Of a DNA stretch of 64,000 nt, positions 1-7,139 are shown in pieces. This DNA comes from an uncultured Bacteroides sp. (GTDB taxonomy: Bacteria > Bacteroidota > Bacteroidia > Bacteroidales > Bacteroidaceae): positions 405,445 through 469,444 of the forward strand of contig CANSEY010000001.1 in assembly GCA_947646015.1 (NCBI GenBank), given 5' to 3'. The notes beneath the pieces were generated by a model. That model made no database searches and was not told where the DNA came from. It saw nothing but the letters and a program-made list of their open reading frames with translations. A program made the position numbers and the translations under genes. Each line of letters opens with the position of its first letter. Position 1 is the first letter of the stretch.

Positions 1-653
1 CTGTTGGCAGGGTCTTTCCCCTCAGCCATCCGCTTCAGGTTCAGCGGATGATCTTTCAGCAGTTCCTGAGACTTCAGGATCAGTTCATTGAGCAGGCTAG
101 CAGTCTCTTCGGCCTCCGGTACCAAAGGTTTCACCATCAGCGGACGGAAAGGCTTCAAAGGCACATCGTGCGGAGGGGTGCAGTCGAGTTGCTTGTTTCC
201 GCCTTTCACCACCAGCAGATGGCGGTATTGCACCCCGGTATGAAACCTCACCCGGTCGTCCCCCAGTTTCTCCTGAAGGTATTGAATCAACACATCCGCC
301 TCTTCTGTTGTGATATGCCCTGCCGAATGATTCTTCAGGATATCTCCTTCCGTACAAATCAGATTGCAACGCATTGCCATCTCGCCCGGCTGCAAATCGA
401 CACCGATGCTGGCAGCCTCGAGTGGTCCGCGCCCTTCGTATACTTTCGGAAGATTGTATCCCAGAACCGACATATTGGCTACTTCACTTCCCGGATGGAA
501 CCCGTCGGCTACGGTTATCAACCGTCCGTTCCGTCCCATACGGGCCAGTTTATCCATATAAGGCGTTTTTGCATATTGCAGGAGCGTCTTGTCTCCCAAC
601 GACTTTACAGCCCAGTCGGCCATTCCGTCACCCAGTATGATGATGTGTTTCAT
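1..653 (-). CDS. apgM: Cofactor-independent phosphoglycerate mutase, archaeal type (partial, C-terminus outside window)
   Basis: The start ATG is the complement of 651-653 and the frame stays open to base 1, so about 217 residues of a roughly 400-residue family are visible. The N-terminus reads IIILGDGMADW, the metal-binding start typical of alkaline-phosphatase-fold phosphoglycerate mutases, followed by SEVANMSVLGYN and NHSAGHITTEEA. The family interconverts 3- and 2-phosphoglycerate; homologues near threonine genes are often annotated as putative homoserine kinases because they share that fold and position. The gene begins 11 nt after the thrA stop and is surely co-transcribed with it. In Bacteroides threonine synthase commonly follows, but that would lie outside this window. 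The family call is firm; the true substrate (phosphoglycerate or homoserine) is not settled by sequence. Confidence 0.9.
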   Translation of the reverse strand, partial: MKHIIILGDGMADWAVKSLGDKTLLQYAKTPYMDKLARMGRNGRLITVADGFHPGSEVANMSVLGYNLPKVYEGRGPLEAASIGVDLQPGEMAMRCNLICTEGDILKNHSAGHITTEEADVLIQYLQEKLGDDRVRFHTGVQYRHLLVVKGGNKQLDCTPPHDVPLKPFRPLMVKPLVPEAEETASLLNELILKSQELLKDHPLNLKRMAEGKDPAN

Positions 654-664
654 AAGCTTCTTTT

Positions 665-3100
665 TTATACGTTTGCAATGCTCATAATGTCAGCAAATAC
701 ACCGGCCGCCGTCACTCCGGCACCCGCACCGTATCCCTGAATCATCATCGGATATTCTTTATAGCGTTCGGTGGTGAGCAAGATGATGTTATTGCTGCCT
801 TCCAATCCGTAGAAAGGATGGTTGCGGTCCACTTCCTGCAAACCGACGGATGCTTTGCCGTTCTCCAGCTTGGCAACGAAACGCCAATGTTTATTCTCAC
901 TCTCGAGCACCTTGCGGCGAGCTTCGAAATCAGCATCCAGACTAGGCACTTTTTTCCAGAAGTCTTCCAGTGAACCTTCAAAGAAGTCATTCGGTACGAA
1001 AAGATTTTTCTCCACGTCTTCCTGTTCCAGCTTGTATCCGGCCTCACGCGCCAGGATCACGAGCTTACGGATCACGTCCTTACCGCTCAAGTCAATGCGC
1101 GGATCGGGTTCCGAATAACGCTCTTCCTGCGCCATCTTGATGGTACGGCTGAAGGGAACATCGGCACTGATCTTATTGAAAATATAGTTCAGCGTACCCG
1201 AAAGCACTGCCTCGATCTTCAGAATCTTATCACCGCTATGTATCAGGTCATTGATGGTATTGATAATCGGAAGTCCAGCCCCCACGTTGGTTTCAAACAG
1301 ATATTTCACACCACGCTGACGGGCTATCAGCTTCAGTTCACGGTAATTCTCGTAAGCCGATGAAGCAGCAATCTTATTGGCCGCCACCACAGAAATGTTA
1401 TGTTGCAGGAAGTCCTTATATAGAGAGGCTATGTCCGGACTGGCCGTACAATCCACAAATACCGAATTGAATATATTCATGCCGATAATCTCGTCACGTA
1501 TAGTATCCAGCGAACTGTCCACTCCCTTCTCTTTCAGCTCTTCGCGATAGTTGGCCAGATCGAATCCGGCACGGCTGAACATCGCCTTCGTCGCATCGAT
1601 AATACCTACCACATGGAGTTTCAGGCCATTTTCTACCATCAGCTTCTTCTGCTGCTGGCGGATCTGCTCGACAAGACTTCCTCCCACCGTGCCCACACCG
1701 CAGATAAAGAGGTTGAGCACCTGATATTCGGAGAGGAAGAACGAGTCGTGAATCACATTCAGCGATTTACGCAACGACTTTGAATCGACAACAAACGAGA
1801 TGTTGGTCTCGGAAGCTCCCTGTGCACAGGCTATCACATTGATGCCATTTCGTCCCAGCGTACCGAACAGCTTTCCGGCAATGCCCGGCGTATGTTTCAT
1901 GTTCTCACCCACGATAGCTACCGTAGCCAGGTTCTTCTCTGCCTGGATAGGCGAAATCTCACCCATTTCGATCTCTTTGGCAAACTCTTCGTTCAGCACT
2001 TCGCAAGCCAGATCGGCATCGGCATTACGCACACCGATAGAGGTACTGTTCTCCGATGAAGCCTGCGAAACGAGGAACACACTGATTCCATTCTTTGCCA
2101 GCGCCTTAAAGATGCGGTAGTTGACACCGATCACGCCCACCATACCTAAACCCTGTACGGTAATCAGGCTCGTGTCGTTGATGGACGAAATCCCTTTGAT
2201 GGCTTTGCTCTTCGTGTGGTCTACGTGTTGTTTGATCACCGTTCCCTGGGCATCCGGGTTGAAAGTATTCTTAATCAGGATCGGTATGTTTTTGTGACAT
2301 ACCGGATAGATGGTAGGCGGATACACCACTTTTGCACCGAAATTACAAAGTTCGGTAGCCTCTACATAAGTCAGCTCGCTGATAGTATAGGCCGTACTGA
2401 TCACACGCGGGTCGGCTGTCATGAAGCCGTCTACATCCGTCCAAATCTCCAGACTATCGGCATCGAGAGCTGCGGCAATAACAGCTGCGGTATAGTCGGA
2501 ACCGCCCCTGCCCAGATTCGTTACGTCTCCCGAAACCTTATCCGAAGAGATGAATCCGGGTACCAGCGAAACCCGGGGGATTTCTTTGAAAGCTTCCCGC
2601 ACCAACCGATTGGTCAGTTCCGTGTCCAGTGTATGTTTATTATGTTTCTTTTCTGTCTTGATAAAAGTACGTGAGTCGAACCATACAGCCCCTTGGATCA
2701 GTCTTGACGCAATCAGTGAAGACAGACGTTCACCATAACTGACAATGGTATCGGACGTTTTCGGAGAAAGATCTTTAATCAGATAAATACCCTGAAAGAT
2801 ATCTTTCAGTTCGTCGAGCAATTCATTCACCTGATAGTGCAACAGGGTCTGAGTCTCTCCGGCAGGAATCACTCCCTGCACCATCTCTTCGTGGCGACGA
2901 ACTATTTCCCGGTATGCCCCTTCGTAAGCTGCATCACCCATGGCGGCCATTCGGGAGGTACTGATCAACTGGTCAGTGATCCCGCCCAATGCAGACACTA
3001 CTACGATTACCGGTTCACCGGCAGACTCTACGATTTTCTTTACGCTTAAAATGCTGTTCACGGAACCTACGGACGTTCCGCCGAATTTCATTACTTTCAT
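665..3100 (-). CDS. thrA: Bifunctional aspartate kinase / homoserine dehydrogenase I
   Basis: This 811-residue fusion catalyses the first and third steps from aspartate to homoserine, feeding threonine and methionine. Residues about 1-285 are the aspartokinase domain, with the start KFGGTSVGS and the later GRGGSDYTAA and TDVDGFMTADPR motifs. About 310-455 hold two ACT-type regulatory modules. About 460-811 are homoserine dehydrogenase, opening with the nucleotide-binding GVGTVGGSLVEQI and containing the conserved region near AANKIA and GLPIINTI. Length matches the ThrA/MetL fusion family (about 810). It leads the operon thrA-apgM and is preceded by a candidate threonine-rich leader ORF at 3244-3330. 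The intact catalytic motifs contrast with the degenerate aspartokinase relative at 49560-50924. Confidence 0.97.
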   Translation of the reverse strand: MKVMKFGGTSVGSVNSILSVKKIVESAGEPVIVVVSALGGITDQLISTSRMAAMGDAAYEGAYREIVRRHEEMVQGVIPAGETQTLLHYQVNELLDELKDIFQGIYLIKDLSPKTSDTIVSYGERLSSLIASRLIQGAVWFDSRTFIKTEKKHNKHTLDTELTNRLVREAFKEIPRVSLVPGFISSDKVSGDVTNLGRGGSDYTAAVIAAALDADSLEIWTDVDGFMTADPRVISTAYTISELTYVEATELCNFGAKVVYPPTIYPVCHKNIPILIKNTFNPDAQGTVIKQHVDHTKSKAIKGISSINDTSLITVQGLGMVGVIGVNYRIFKALAKNGISVFLVSQASSENSTSIGVRNADADLACEVLNEEFAKEIEMGEISPIQAEKNLATVAIVGENMKHTPGIAGKLFGTLGRNGINVIACAQGASETNISFVVDSKSLRKSLNVIHDSFFLSEYQVLNLFICGVGTVGGSLVEQIRQQQKKLMVENGLKLHVVGIIDATKAMFSRAGFDLANYREELKEKGVDSSLDTIRDEIIGMNIFNSVFVDCTASPDIASLYKDFLQHNISVVAANKIAASSAYENYRELKLIARQRGVKYLFETNVGAGLPIINTINDLIHSGDKILKIEAVLSGTLNYIFNKISADVPFSRTIKMAQEERYSEPDPRIDLSGKDVIRKLVILAREAGYKLEQEDVEKNLFVPNDFFEGSLEDFWKKVPSLDADFEARRKVLESENKHWRFVAKLENGKASVGLQEVDRNHPFYGLEGSNNIILLTTERYKEYPMMIQGYGAGAGVTAAGVFADIMSIANV

Positions 3101-3243
3101 GCAGATACTTATTTAATGGAATGCCTTGTACGCTCTTTCAGACATACAAAACCATCTTTGTTGATACGAATAATAAAATATAAAATTGAGTTTTGCTTAC
3201 TTCCTGTAAGCGTGAATCACGTAGATACACATCATACTATATA
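3101..3243 (-). promoter_or_regulatory. Putative attenuator region of the thr operon
   Basis: Between the leader ORF and thrA the minus strand carries several possible stems. A GCTTAC/GTAAGC hairpin at about 3190-3211 is followed by an AT-rich, T-rich run, and a CGTG/CACG stem lies just upstream of it. Within the leader ORF, CACATCGATGTG is a perfect 12-nt palindrome, and a second GATGTGT copy about 60 nt downstream could compete for the same partner. An ACCCCTAGGGGT palindrome overlaps the leader stop codon. These are the elements of a terminator/antiterminator switch, but the actual alternative folds were not computed. Confidence 0.4.
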
Positions 3244-3330
3244 TTAACCCCTAGGGGTCATCCCCATTGTCCCCTGTGTCCCAATCATGGTACACATCGA
3301 TGTGACTGTATGTGGATAGCATTGCATCAT
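3244..3330 (-). CDS. Candidate thr operon leader peptide (28 aa)
   Basis: A small ORF reads from the ATG at 3330 (with a second ATG directly after it) to TAA at 3244-3246, ending about 143 nt upstream of the thrA start on the same strand. Of 28 residues, 6 are Thr (ACA/ACC), 6 are Met including the two at the start, and 1 is Ile. The Thr codons cluster in the second half, in short alternations such as TMIGT and GTMGMT. Such enrichment is what a ribosome-mediated attenuator of threonine/methionine synthesis would use; enteric thrL is Thr- and Ile-rich instead. No protein homologue is claimed; the evidence is codon content, position and strand. Confidence 0.6.
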   Translation of the reverse strand: MMQCYPHTVTSMCTMIGTQGTMGMTPRG

Positions 3331-3558
3331 TGTTTCTGTTTCTACGTTCGATTTTGATAAGATGTTGCAAAAATAAGAATAATTTCATTCAATCTATCAC
3401 TTTTTGCGATTATTTTGCGATAAAAGCACAGAAAGCCCCAGAAAGAGGGGTAAAAATGTAACATAGAACAATTACATTTTTATAGTGCCCATTGCTTTTT
3501 CTCCGGATAAAGCGGATCACTTTCTTGACACTTTGCTGCCATTTACAAGATATATCAT

Positions 3559-3566
3559 TATCTTTG
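3559..3566 (+). promoter_or_regulatory. Bacteroides -7 promoter element before ansA
   Basis: TATCTTTG matches the Bacteroides -7 consensus TAnnTTTG and lies 28 nt before the ansA ATG. A TTTG lies 23 nt upstream of it, slightly longer than the usual 19-21 nt spacing. The rest of 3331-3593 is AT-rich and shows no other gene. Confidence 0.55.
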
Positions 3567-3593
3567 CAACGATACATTCTTCATTTAAGGACT

Positions 3594-4643
3594 ATGAACC
3601 CATCAGACACTTCCATATTGTTAATATATACGGGCGGAACCATCGGTATGATAGAAAACCCTGAAACCGGAGCACTCGAAAACTTCAATTTCGAGCAATT
3701 GCAGAAGCATGTACCCGAACTTCAGAAGTTTACCTTCCCGATAGACTCTTACCAATTCGATCCGCCTATGGACTCTTCGGACATGGAACCGGAAGCCTGG
3801 AGGAAACTGGTACACGTCATCAGTGAACACTACCACCAGTACACCGGCTTTGTCATCCTGCATGGTACGGATACGATGGCCTTCACCGCTTCAGCCCTCA
3901 GCTTCATGCTCGAAGGACTCGACAAACCGGTTATCCTGACAGGTTCACAACTGCCCATAGGAGTGCTTCGTACCGATGGCAAGGAGAATCTGATGACCAG
4001 CATCGAAATAGCATCGGCACGCGACAGAAGCGGTAATCCCATGGTTCCTGAAGTATGTATATTTTTCGAGAACCGGTTAATGCGTGGCAATCGTACGACC
4101 AAAATGAGTGCGGAGAATTTCAACGCCTTCCGTTCGTTCAATTATCCGGTACTGGCAGAGGCAGGGATACATATTAAATACAACAATGTGCAGATTCACA
4201 TTGAAGGGGAGAAACGCGAACTGCATCCTCACTATCTGCTGGACACCAATATAGCTATCCTCAAACTCTTTCCGGGCATACAAGAGAACGTCGTAACCGC
4301 TACACTCGCCATCGAAGGATTGAAGGCAGTGGTACTCGAAACGTATGGTTCGGGCAACGCTTCCCGCAAGGAGTGGTTTCTGCGGAGGCTTCGTGATGCC
4401 AGCGAACGGGGTGTTGTCATTGTCAACGTAACCCAATGTAGCGCCGGTAGCGTAGAGATGGAACGTTACGAAACGGGATATCATCTGCTGAAGGCGGGCA
4501 TCGTCAGTGGACACGACAGTACTACCGAATCGGCCGTAACCAAACTGATGTTTCTGTTAGGACACGGATATTCGCCGGACGAAGTACGCCGGAGGATGAA
4601 CGAGTCGATGGCAGGAGAGATTAGTATCGATTTGTCAAAATGA
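3594..4643 (+). CDS. ansA: L-asparaginase, type I (cytoplasmic)
   Basis: This 349-residue protein hydrolyses asparagine to aspartate and ammonia. The ATG at 3594 is preferred over an in-frame ATG 34 codons upstream, because the protein then begins a few residues before the family's first active-site motif YTGGTIGM (nucleophile Thr about 16) and the upstream ATG would precede the promoter-like TATCTTTG. The second catalytic block, HGTDTMAFTASALSFML, and the loop TGSQLPIG follow. No signal peptide is present, which fits the low-affinity cytoplasmic AnsA type of about 340 residues rather than periplasmic AnsB. It stands alone between the divergent thr operon and radA. Confidence 0.95.
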   Translation: MNPSDTSILLIYTGGTIGMIENPETGALENFNFEQLQKHVPELQKFTFPIDSYQFDPPMDSSDMEPEAWRKLVHVISEHYHQYTGFVILHGTDTMAFTASALSFMLEGLDKPVILTGSQLPIGVLRTDGKENLMTSIEIASARDRSGNPMVPEVCIFFENRLMRGNRTTKMSAENFNAFRSFNYPVLAEAGIHIKYNNVQIHIEGEKRELHPHYLLDTNIAILKLFPGIQENVVTATLAIEGLKAVVLETYGSGNASRKEWFLRRLRDASERGVVIVNVTQCSAGSVEMERYETGYHLLKAGIVSGHDSTTESAVTKLMFLLGHGYSPDEVRRRMNESMAGEISIDLSK

Positions 4644-5246
4644 TATTCAGGAGGCCTCAGAATCCGTTTTTCCGAACAGATGCCGACGGAGTACGAAAAA
4701 AACGCATCCACGCCATTCGGGCAATTATCAGTTTGACAGGTATATTCAGAATTTCTCGCCAAAAGTCAAAGCAATACCTCTTCGTACTATCTCCGACAAC
4801 GTCCGGAAGCAAAAACAGATTCTTTATGCCATCTCGCGGCAGTATCCGCCAAGGGACAAAGCAGACGGAAAGATACCGGAAAATTCTTTAAGGCAAGGCT
4901 CTCCTTTCAAGAAACAAAGCCTCTGTCTACAGGAAGTTAACACTCTATTTGCAGGAAGTTAACATCGTATTCCGATGAAGTTAACAGTTTATCGGCACGA
5001 AGTTAATAATCCGGAGATCTAAATCCCAATAAACCGATAACAGAAGTGACGGATATGCAGTTATCCGGGAGTATTTATCCGGATTCCATTTCCGGATCAC
5101 TGTCTTTCTACACAGAGCTTGTCAGCGAAACCGCATGATACGCTCCATAGAGTCAGTAATCCATCCATTTCACTGACAATCGGTCAGGGGCTTTATCAAA
5201 AAGAAAAACGACTTCACGGGGTTCAAGAGTCAAAAGCTATATTCTG
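4644..5246. other. Intergenic region, no convincing gene
   Basis: About 600 bp separate ansA from the radA promoter. A short open frame starting four bases before the ansA stop (to 4891) has an implausible composition. Another frame across about 4750-4890 has more protein-like composition and might be a decayed fragment, but I recognise no family. The clear structure here is the 22-bp repeat array at 4933-5007. Confidence 0.5.
4933..5007. repeat. Four GAAGTTAAC repeats at exact 22-bp period
   Basis: GAAGTTAAC begins at 4933, 4955 and 4977, and GAAGTTAAT at 4999, so the period is exactly 22 bp, about two helical turns. Each unit contains the palindrome GTTAAC (the last is GTTAAT) followed by A, and the first three also share TAT at unit positions 14-16. 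The remaining unit positions differ, so selection or copying appears focused on the 9-10 nt core. It is too short in period and too variable to be a CRISPR array. Confidence 0.85.
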
Positions 5247-5278
5247 TTTGGCAGAAAAAGACGAAATGCGTAACTTTG
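5247..5278 (+). promoter_or_regulatory. radA promoter
   Basis: TTTG at 5247-5250, a 20-nt spacer and TAACTTTG at 5271-5278 give a textbook Bacteroides promoter (TTTG, 19-21 nt, TAnnTTTG). It lies 22 nt upstream of the radA ATG. Confidence 0.75.
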
Positions 5279-5300
5279 AGACCTATTTATCAAGAGATCA

Positions 5301-6668
5301 ATGGCAAAAGAGAAAACCGTTTATGTATGCAGTAACTGCGGACAGGAATCACCCAAATGGGTGGGCAAATGTCCTTCGTGTGGCGAATGGAATACCTATG
5401 TAGAAGAGATTGTTCGCAAGGAAGTTCCGAATAAACGTCCGGTATCAGGCATCGAATCGCCCAAAGCCAAACCCGTCACCCTGAGCGAGATCGAAGCAGA
5501 TGAAGAACCCCGCATCGACATGCACGACGAGGAGCTGAACCGGGTGCTGGGAGGAGGGCTGGTACCCGGATCGCTGGTACTGATCGGTGGCGAACCCGGC
5601 ATCGGGAAGTCCACACTGGTGCTCCAAACCGTGCTCCACATGCCTGAGCGGAGGATACTCTACATCTCGGGAGAAGAGAGCGCAAGGCAACTGAAACTTC
5701 GTGCCGACCGGTTAACCCGAACTTCGAGCGACTGCCTGATTGTCTGCGAAACATCGTTGGAACAGATCTATGTACATATCAAAAATACACGTCCGGACCT
5801 AGTAATCATCGACTCCATACAGACGATATCGACCGAAAGCATCGAATCGTCACCGGGAAGCATCGCGCAAGTCCGGGAGTGCTCGGCATCCATCCTCCGT
5901 TTTGCCAAAGAGACGCATACCCCGGTGTTGCTGATCGGGCATATCAACAAAGAAGGCAGCATTGCCGGACCGAAGGTTCTAGAGCACATCGTAGACACCG
6001 TACTCCAATTCGAGGGAGACCAGCATTATATGTACCGTATCCTGCGCAGCATCAAGAACCGCTTTGGAAGTACCGCTGAATTGGGCATCTATGAGATGCG
6101 TCAAGACGGGCTTCGCCAAGTCAGCAACCCTTCGGAATTGTTACTGTCGCAGGACCACGAAGGCATGAGCGGGGTAGCCATCGCATCTGCCATCGAAGGG
6201 GTAAGACCCTTCCTGATAGAGACGCAAGCACTTGTCAGCTCTGCGGTTTACGGCAATCCGCAACGTTCGGCAACGGGATTCGATATTCGCCGCATGAACA
6301 TGCTGCTGGCCGTATTAGAGAAGCGTGTCGGATTTAAGCTGGCACAAAAAGATGTCTTTCTAAATATTGCCGGAGGACTGAAGGTTAACGACCCTGCCAT
6401 CGACCTGGCTGTTATCAGTGCCATCCTTTCATCCAATATGGATGCTGCCATCGAACCTGAGGTTTGCATGGCCGGAGAAATCGGATTATCCGGTGAAATC
6501 CGTCCGGTAAACCGGATCGAACAACGTATCGGTGAAGCTGAGAAGCTCGGGTTCAAACGGTTCATCCTACCTAAATACAACATGCAGGGCATCGATACAA
6601 AGAAGCTGAGGATAGAACTGGTGCCGGTAAGAAAGGTGGAAGAAGCATTCCGGACGCTCTTCGGGTGA
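5301..6668 (+). CDS. radA: DNA repair protein RadA (Sms)
   Basis: This 455-residue RecA-like ATPase promotes branch migration during recombinational repair. The N-terminal zinc finger is seen as CSNCGQESPKWVGKCPSCGEW (residues about 10-30). The Walker A motif GGEPGIGKST lies near residue 95, and the RadA-specific KNRFGS motif near residue 250. The C-terminal quarter is the Lon-protease-like domain (GGLKVNDPAIDLAV, GEIGLSGEIRPV). Length matches the family (about 455). The ATG follows a consensus promoter by 22 nt. It is followed by the repeat-flanked GxxExxY gene, which does not look functionally linked. Confidence 0.97.
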   Translation: MAKEKTVYVCSNCGQESPKWVGKCPSCGEWNTYVEEIVRKEVPNKRPVSGIESPKAKPVTLSEIEADEEPRIDMHDEELNRVLGGGLVPGSLVLIGGEPGIGKSTLVLQTVLHMPERRILYISGEESARQLKLRADRLTRTSSDCLIVCETSLEQIYVHIKNTRPDLVIIDSIQTISTESIESSPGSIAQVRECSASILRFAKETHTPVLLIGHINKEGSIAGPKVLEHIVDTVLQFEGDQHYMYRILRSIKNRFGSTAELGIYEMRQDGLRQVSNPSELLLSQDHEGMSGVAIASAIEGVRPFLIETQALVSSAVYGNPQRSATGFDIRRMNMLLAVLEKRVGFKLAQKDVFLNIAGGLKVNDPAIDLAVISAILSSNMDAAIEPEVCMAGEIGLSGEIRPVNRIEQRIGEAEKLGFKRFILPKYNMQGIDTKKLRIELVPVRKVEEAFRTLFG

Positions 6669-6670
6669 GT

Positions 6671-6702
6671 TCACCACAGAGAACACGGAGTCACACAGAG
6701 TT
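6671..6702. repeat. Left inverted repeat of the GxxExxY unit
   Basis: Three ACAGAG-like words sit at 9-10 nt spacing: CACAGAG, CACGGAG and CACAGAG, preceded by TCAC. The mirror copy lies at 7106-7137. The repeat begins 2 nt after the radA stop. Confidence 0.75.
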
Positions 6703-6723
6703 CTTACCATTAAACATTAAAAC

Positions 6724-7095
6724 ATGGAGATAAATGAATTAACAGGACTGATACTAAAGAAAGCTTATGAAGTACATACTGTTTTAGGACCCAGATTACT
6801 AGAAAGTGCTTATGAAGAATGCTTATGCTACGAATTAATCCAATGTGGATTAAACGTAGAAAAACAGAAAGCACTACCCGTAGTATATAAAAACATTAAA
6901 GTAGATGCAGGTTACAGATTGGATATTGTAGTCAACAATGCTGTTATAATAGAGATAAAAGCTGTAGAAGAATTACATCCCGTTCACACCGCACAGCTAA
7001 TAACCTATTTAAAACTATCAGGAATCAAATATGGCCTGCTTATCAATTTTAATGTAAGAAGCCTCAAAGAAGGCATCAGAAGATATATTGTTTAA
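6724..7095 (+). CDS. GxxExxY family protein (PD-(D/E)XK nuclease-like)
   Basis: This 123-residue protein matches the GxxExxY family: an N-terminal LTGLILKKAYEVHTVLG segment, the signature region LLESAYEECL (residues about 25-34), and then YRLDIVVNNAVIIEIKAV, whose Asp and Glu-x-Lys pattern resembles a PD-(D/E)XK nuclease core. The usual first glycine of the signature appears to be Arg here (RLLESAY). Function is unknown for the family. Base composition is richer in A and T than the flanking radA and flavoprotein genes, and the gene sits precisely between inverted ACCACAGAG repeats, which suggests acquisition as a unit rather than operon membership. Confidence 0.85.
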   Translation: MEINELTGLILKKAYEVHTVLGPRLLESAYEECLCYELIQCGLNVEKQKALPVVYKNIKVDAGYRLDIVVNNAVIIEIKAVEELHPVHTAQLITYLKLSGIKYGLLINFNVRSLKEGIRRYIV

Positions 7096-7105
7096 TTAAA
7101 AAAGA

Positions 7106-7137
7106 CTCAGTGAAACTCTGTGTCACTCTGTGGTAAA
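7106..7137. repeat. Right inverted repeat of the GxxExxY unit
   Basis: Read on the minus strand this block is TTTACCACAGAG, then CACAGAG and CACTGAG at 10-nt spacing, mirroring 6671-6702. Its outer end stops 3 nt before the start codon of the next gene, so an insertion here would have replaced that gene's leader. Confidence 0.75.
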
Positions 7138-7139
7138 CC

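Noticed and set aside
48-740. 230-codon frame on the plus strand
   Set aside because: It is antisense to apgM and the end of thrA, both of which have clear family motifs.
4640-4891. 83-codon open frame after ansA
   Set aside because: It overlaps the ansA stop, is Arg/Lys/Ser rich without domain features, and has no promoter or ribosome-binding site of note.
4933-5007. CRISPR array
   Set aside because: The conserved core is only 9 nt and the period 22 bp, far below the repeat and spacer sizes of CRISPR, and no cas gene is present.
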